Assembly: GCA_963989245.1 (NCBI GenBank)
Contig: OZ022348.1
Coordinates: forward strand, 29,489,623 to 29,553,622
Direction of reading: 5' to 3'
Source of the DNA: Nansenia antarctica
Taxonomy: Eukaryota; Chordata; Actinopteri; Argentiniformes; Microstomatidae
Length of the DNA stretch: 64,000 nt
Shown here: positions 61,980-64,000 of the stretch, one piece after another
Layout: each line of letters begins with the position of its first letter
How positions within the stretch are numbered: position 1 is the stretch's first letter
The notes under the pieces: generated by a model
The model's database searches: none
Told to the model about the DNA's origin: nothing
Seen by the model: only the letters and a program-made list of their open reading frames with translations
Made by a program: the position numbers and the translations under genes

Positions 61980-63354
61980 ATGTCTACCTGTAAAAAGATG
62001 CCTCCACTTACCCCAGAGGAATCCGAACTGGACATCTTAAGGTCCGAGCTCCATACCATCGAGGGAGTACTGAAGGATGTCCTCCGAAGGAAGACGGCGG
62101 TTCAATCCAGGCTGGACAAACTGGATCCAAATGGACCCCGCTGTTCCAGTCCCACTCCGGGTCCATCCTGGGTGTCGGTTGTGAGGAACGGGAGAAAGCG
62201 TTCCATCCCCTGGTTCTCTCCGGGAGGCCCCGATAGCCCTATCCCACTGGACAATTTCTTCTCTCCACTGGCTCTTTTTCCTGAGCCTCAGGCATCCTCG
62301 GAGCCGGCAGCTAGCAGCAAGCTAGCTTTGGCTAACGGGACGCTAACACCTGCCACATTGGAGTGTGTGGCTAACGGTCTGTCACCAGTCCCTCGCCCGC
62401 TAGCCGACCACAAGCAACAGGTCCGCTCCAAACCCAATAGGAAGCGTTCCTGTCCCTCGTCCCCGGTAATCCACCGTAAACGTTCACGACGGTTTACCCC
62501 CTCACCTCCTTTTGTCCCTCTGTCCGAGACTGTTTCCACTCCCAGCCTGCAGCTCTCTCCCCCACTGCCCAACGGAGTTTCGGACACAGGTGTGTCCAAT
62601 CGTGACGTCACCAACTCTATCGACGTCATCATCAGCAAGGGAATCCCTGTCGACTCTCCGGTGCCTGTCCCTGCTGTCCGCAACGTTAATGGTCGTTTAC
62701 CCAACGACGTGCTGGACACAGATGCGGCGAACCATGACGTCACCGACGCAATGTCCGAAACCCCAGCCACAGAGTCTGTCTCCACTGCCACCAATGCCAC
62801 CGTGACCAGTATTGCTGAGGGCAATCCACTATGGTCCAAACTCTCTGTTGATAAGGGAGGATGCAAGGACAGGTCTCCAGAGATAATTATTATGGGTGAT
62901 TCTATAATTAGAGCAGTTATGATCCCTGGCGCCATCACATATTGTCTTCCAGGTGGTAAAGTCACTGATCTCATAGAGCTGGTCCCTTCATCCCACAGCA
63001 CATATCCTGATTTTTCACGTTGGCTCTAATGATGTGCTGAACAGACTCTCGGTTAAACTCAGGGAAGATCTCGAGTCATTAGCCACCACTGTACAAAGCC
63101 TGGGCAAAACTTGTGTGTTCTCTGGCCCCATCCCAGCCCCCTCAAAGAGTCCTGAACATTTTAGTAGACTTGTGAGCCTGCACGAATGGCTAAAAACCTT
63201 CTGTCAGGCCACATCAGCAGATTTCATTAGCAATTTCGACATGTTCTGGACCAGAAACCACCTGTATAAACCCGATGGCCTGCACCTCAATCTAAAAGGT
63301 ACAAAGCTATTAATCATTCAATTTATTAATTACATCGCTTTCAGCTGTAAATGA
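61980..63354 (+). pseudogene. LINE ORF1 with SGNH hydrolase domain
   Basis: The N-terminal coiled coil (EESELDILRSELHTIEGVLK) is followed by a long Pro/Ser/Lys-rich linker, then the esterase: IIIMGDSIIRAVMI (catalytic Ser in GDS), FHVGSNDVLN (oxyanion Asn) and KPDGLHLNLKG (Asp-x-x-His). A 1-nt frameshift near 62995 separates the GDS block (61980-63029) from the rest (to 63354). The enzyme may act on lipids and the coiled coil on ORF1 trimerisation; neither is shown here. Confidence 0.75.
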
Positions 63355-63414
63355 CATGCACCACAGCATGATCCCACCATAGCTTTACACTGCATTCATC
63401 TCAAGCATCTCCCA

Positions 63415-63933
63415 TTGGGCCATGCTAACTCTATATCCCTTTCCTGTCCTCTGACCATCCCTGTTCTTATTAGGACCAGACACCTTTCACTCAACAACTT
63501 CACCCCTCGCACAGTCATTCCATCAAACCTCACTCACATTCCATGTCTACCTACAGCTCCTCGGACTAAGTCTGTACCATTTAAGATGGCATTAATTAAT
63601 GCTAGGTCAGTGAACAACAAGCCCTATATTATACGGGACTTTTTTAAATCCCATGAGCTTGATTTTCTATTTTTAACAGAGACCTGGCTGAAAAACAATG
63701 ACAACATCACTCTAAATAAGCTCTGTCCTGCCGCATGTAGTGTTATCAGTTCTCCTAGGATGTCTGGCCGTGCAGGTGGTTTAGCCGTTATCTTCTCCAA
63801 AAAGTTTGCTTGCCGCTCTGTAGACATTGGTAATTTTAGAACTTTTGAAGCACTGCTGCTTAGAATAGGATCAGCTAACCCTCTTTTTACTTTGCTATGT
63901 TATCGCCCACCAGAAAAGTCAAAAAGTGAGTAA
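63415..63933 (+). pseudogene. LINE ORF2 N-terminal endonuclease
   Basis: LINARSVNNKPYIIRDFFKS, FLFLTETWLKNND (catalytic Glu) and GRAGGLAVIFSKKFACRSVD are APE-type endonuclease blocks. The frame stops at 63931-63933 by a 1-2 nt shift; VVMKVDNLVLAGDF continues in another frame to the window end. Confidence 0.8.
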
Positions 63934-64000
63934 CAGAATTTCCTGAGTTTTTATCATCTGTTGTGATGAAAGTCGACAACCTGGTGCTGGCCGGAGATTT

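Larger units (their letters stand above)
61980..64000 (+). mobile_element. L2/CR1-type LINE, 5' part, cut by window end
   Basis: ORF1 with a C-terminal SGNH esterase (61980-63354, one frameshift) and the start of ORF2 endonuclease (63415 on). ORF1 esterases are characteristic of CR1/L2 elements. Another frameshift is near 63930. The element continues beyond the window. Confidence 0.8.

Noticed and set aside
1..64000. CRISPR arrays, bacterial operons, or env genes in the LTR elements
   Set aside because: No direct-repeat/spacer arrays, ribosome-binding sites or operon structure, and no envelope-like reading frame between integrase and 3' LTR in any element.

Overview
This is eukaryotic nuclear DNA, almost certainly from a teleost fish. 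The grounds are spliced exons of vertebrate genes (NDE1, NCAPH2, a G2E3-like HECT gene), fragments of replication-dependent histone genes with the canonical 3' stem-loop, and repeat families typical of fish: Tf1/sushi chromoviruses, a Gmr1-type gypsy, Tx1-type L1, L2/CR1 with an esterase ORF1, BEL/Pao and several hAT lineages. There are no operons, CRISPR arrays or bacterial features. Species cannot be told from the sequence.

Layout. 0-4.2 kb: broken histone H1, H2A and H2B pieces, a proline-rich FH1-like segment and a stray NCAPH2 exon; the H1 gene appears split by a ~3.4 kb inversion. 4.2-6.2 kb: H1 3' end, histone stem-loop and a 510-residue DDE-like transposase. 6.2-12.1 kb: a chromodomain gypsy element and a fragment of a second gypsy. 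12.1-13.4 kb: exons for the end of a Ulp1-like protease and a PHD finger. 13.9-22.1 kb: tandem repeats, a Myb/SANT-like exon pair, a BEL/Pao fragment, a small LINE insertion, a phase-consistent HECT-domain gene and a tyrosine-recombinase-like (Crypton-like) gene. 22.3-27.6 kb: an apparently intact Tx1-type LINE with both ORFs. 27.6-29.2 kb: gypsy integrase plus LTR. 29.25-36.0 kb: an inverted, nearly identical copy of 3.6-6.2 and 12.1-13.4 kb, which keeps the Ulp1 exons missing from the first copy. 35.6-40.6 kb: a second chromovirus. 40.7-50.2 kb: four hAT elements or fragments, one with perfect ends. 50.4-55.5 kb: a directly repeated ~0.6-0.8 kb element, microsatellites and a DUF4806-like gene. 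56.1-57.4 kb: NDE1 exons 1-2 spliced in phase with NCAPH2 terminal exons. 57.9-61.2 kb: a Gmr1-type gypsy whose integrase directly follows the protease. 61.9-64.0 kb: an L2/CR1 LINE cut by the window end.

Main conclusions. The two inverted arms carry a spliced mobile-type gene with DDE-like transposase, Ulp1/C48 protease and PHD exons. It is flanked by an H1 fragment in which the same LTR insertion is a solo LTR in one arm and an internal-region-bearing element in the other. Both chromoviruses show an 11-nt self-priming arrangement between the start of R and the primer-binding site. The NDE1-NCAPH2 exon series could encode a chimeric protein. All homology calls come from reading motifs and translations by eye; none was checked against a database.
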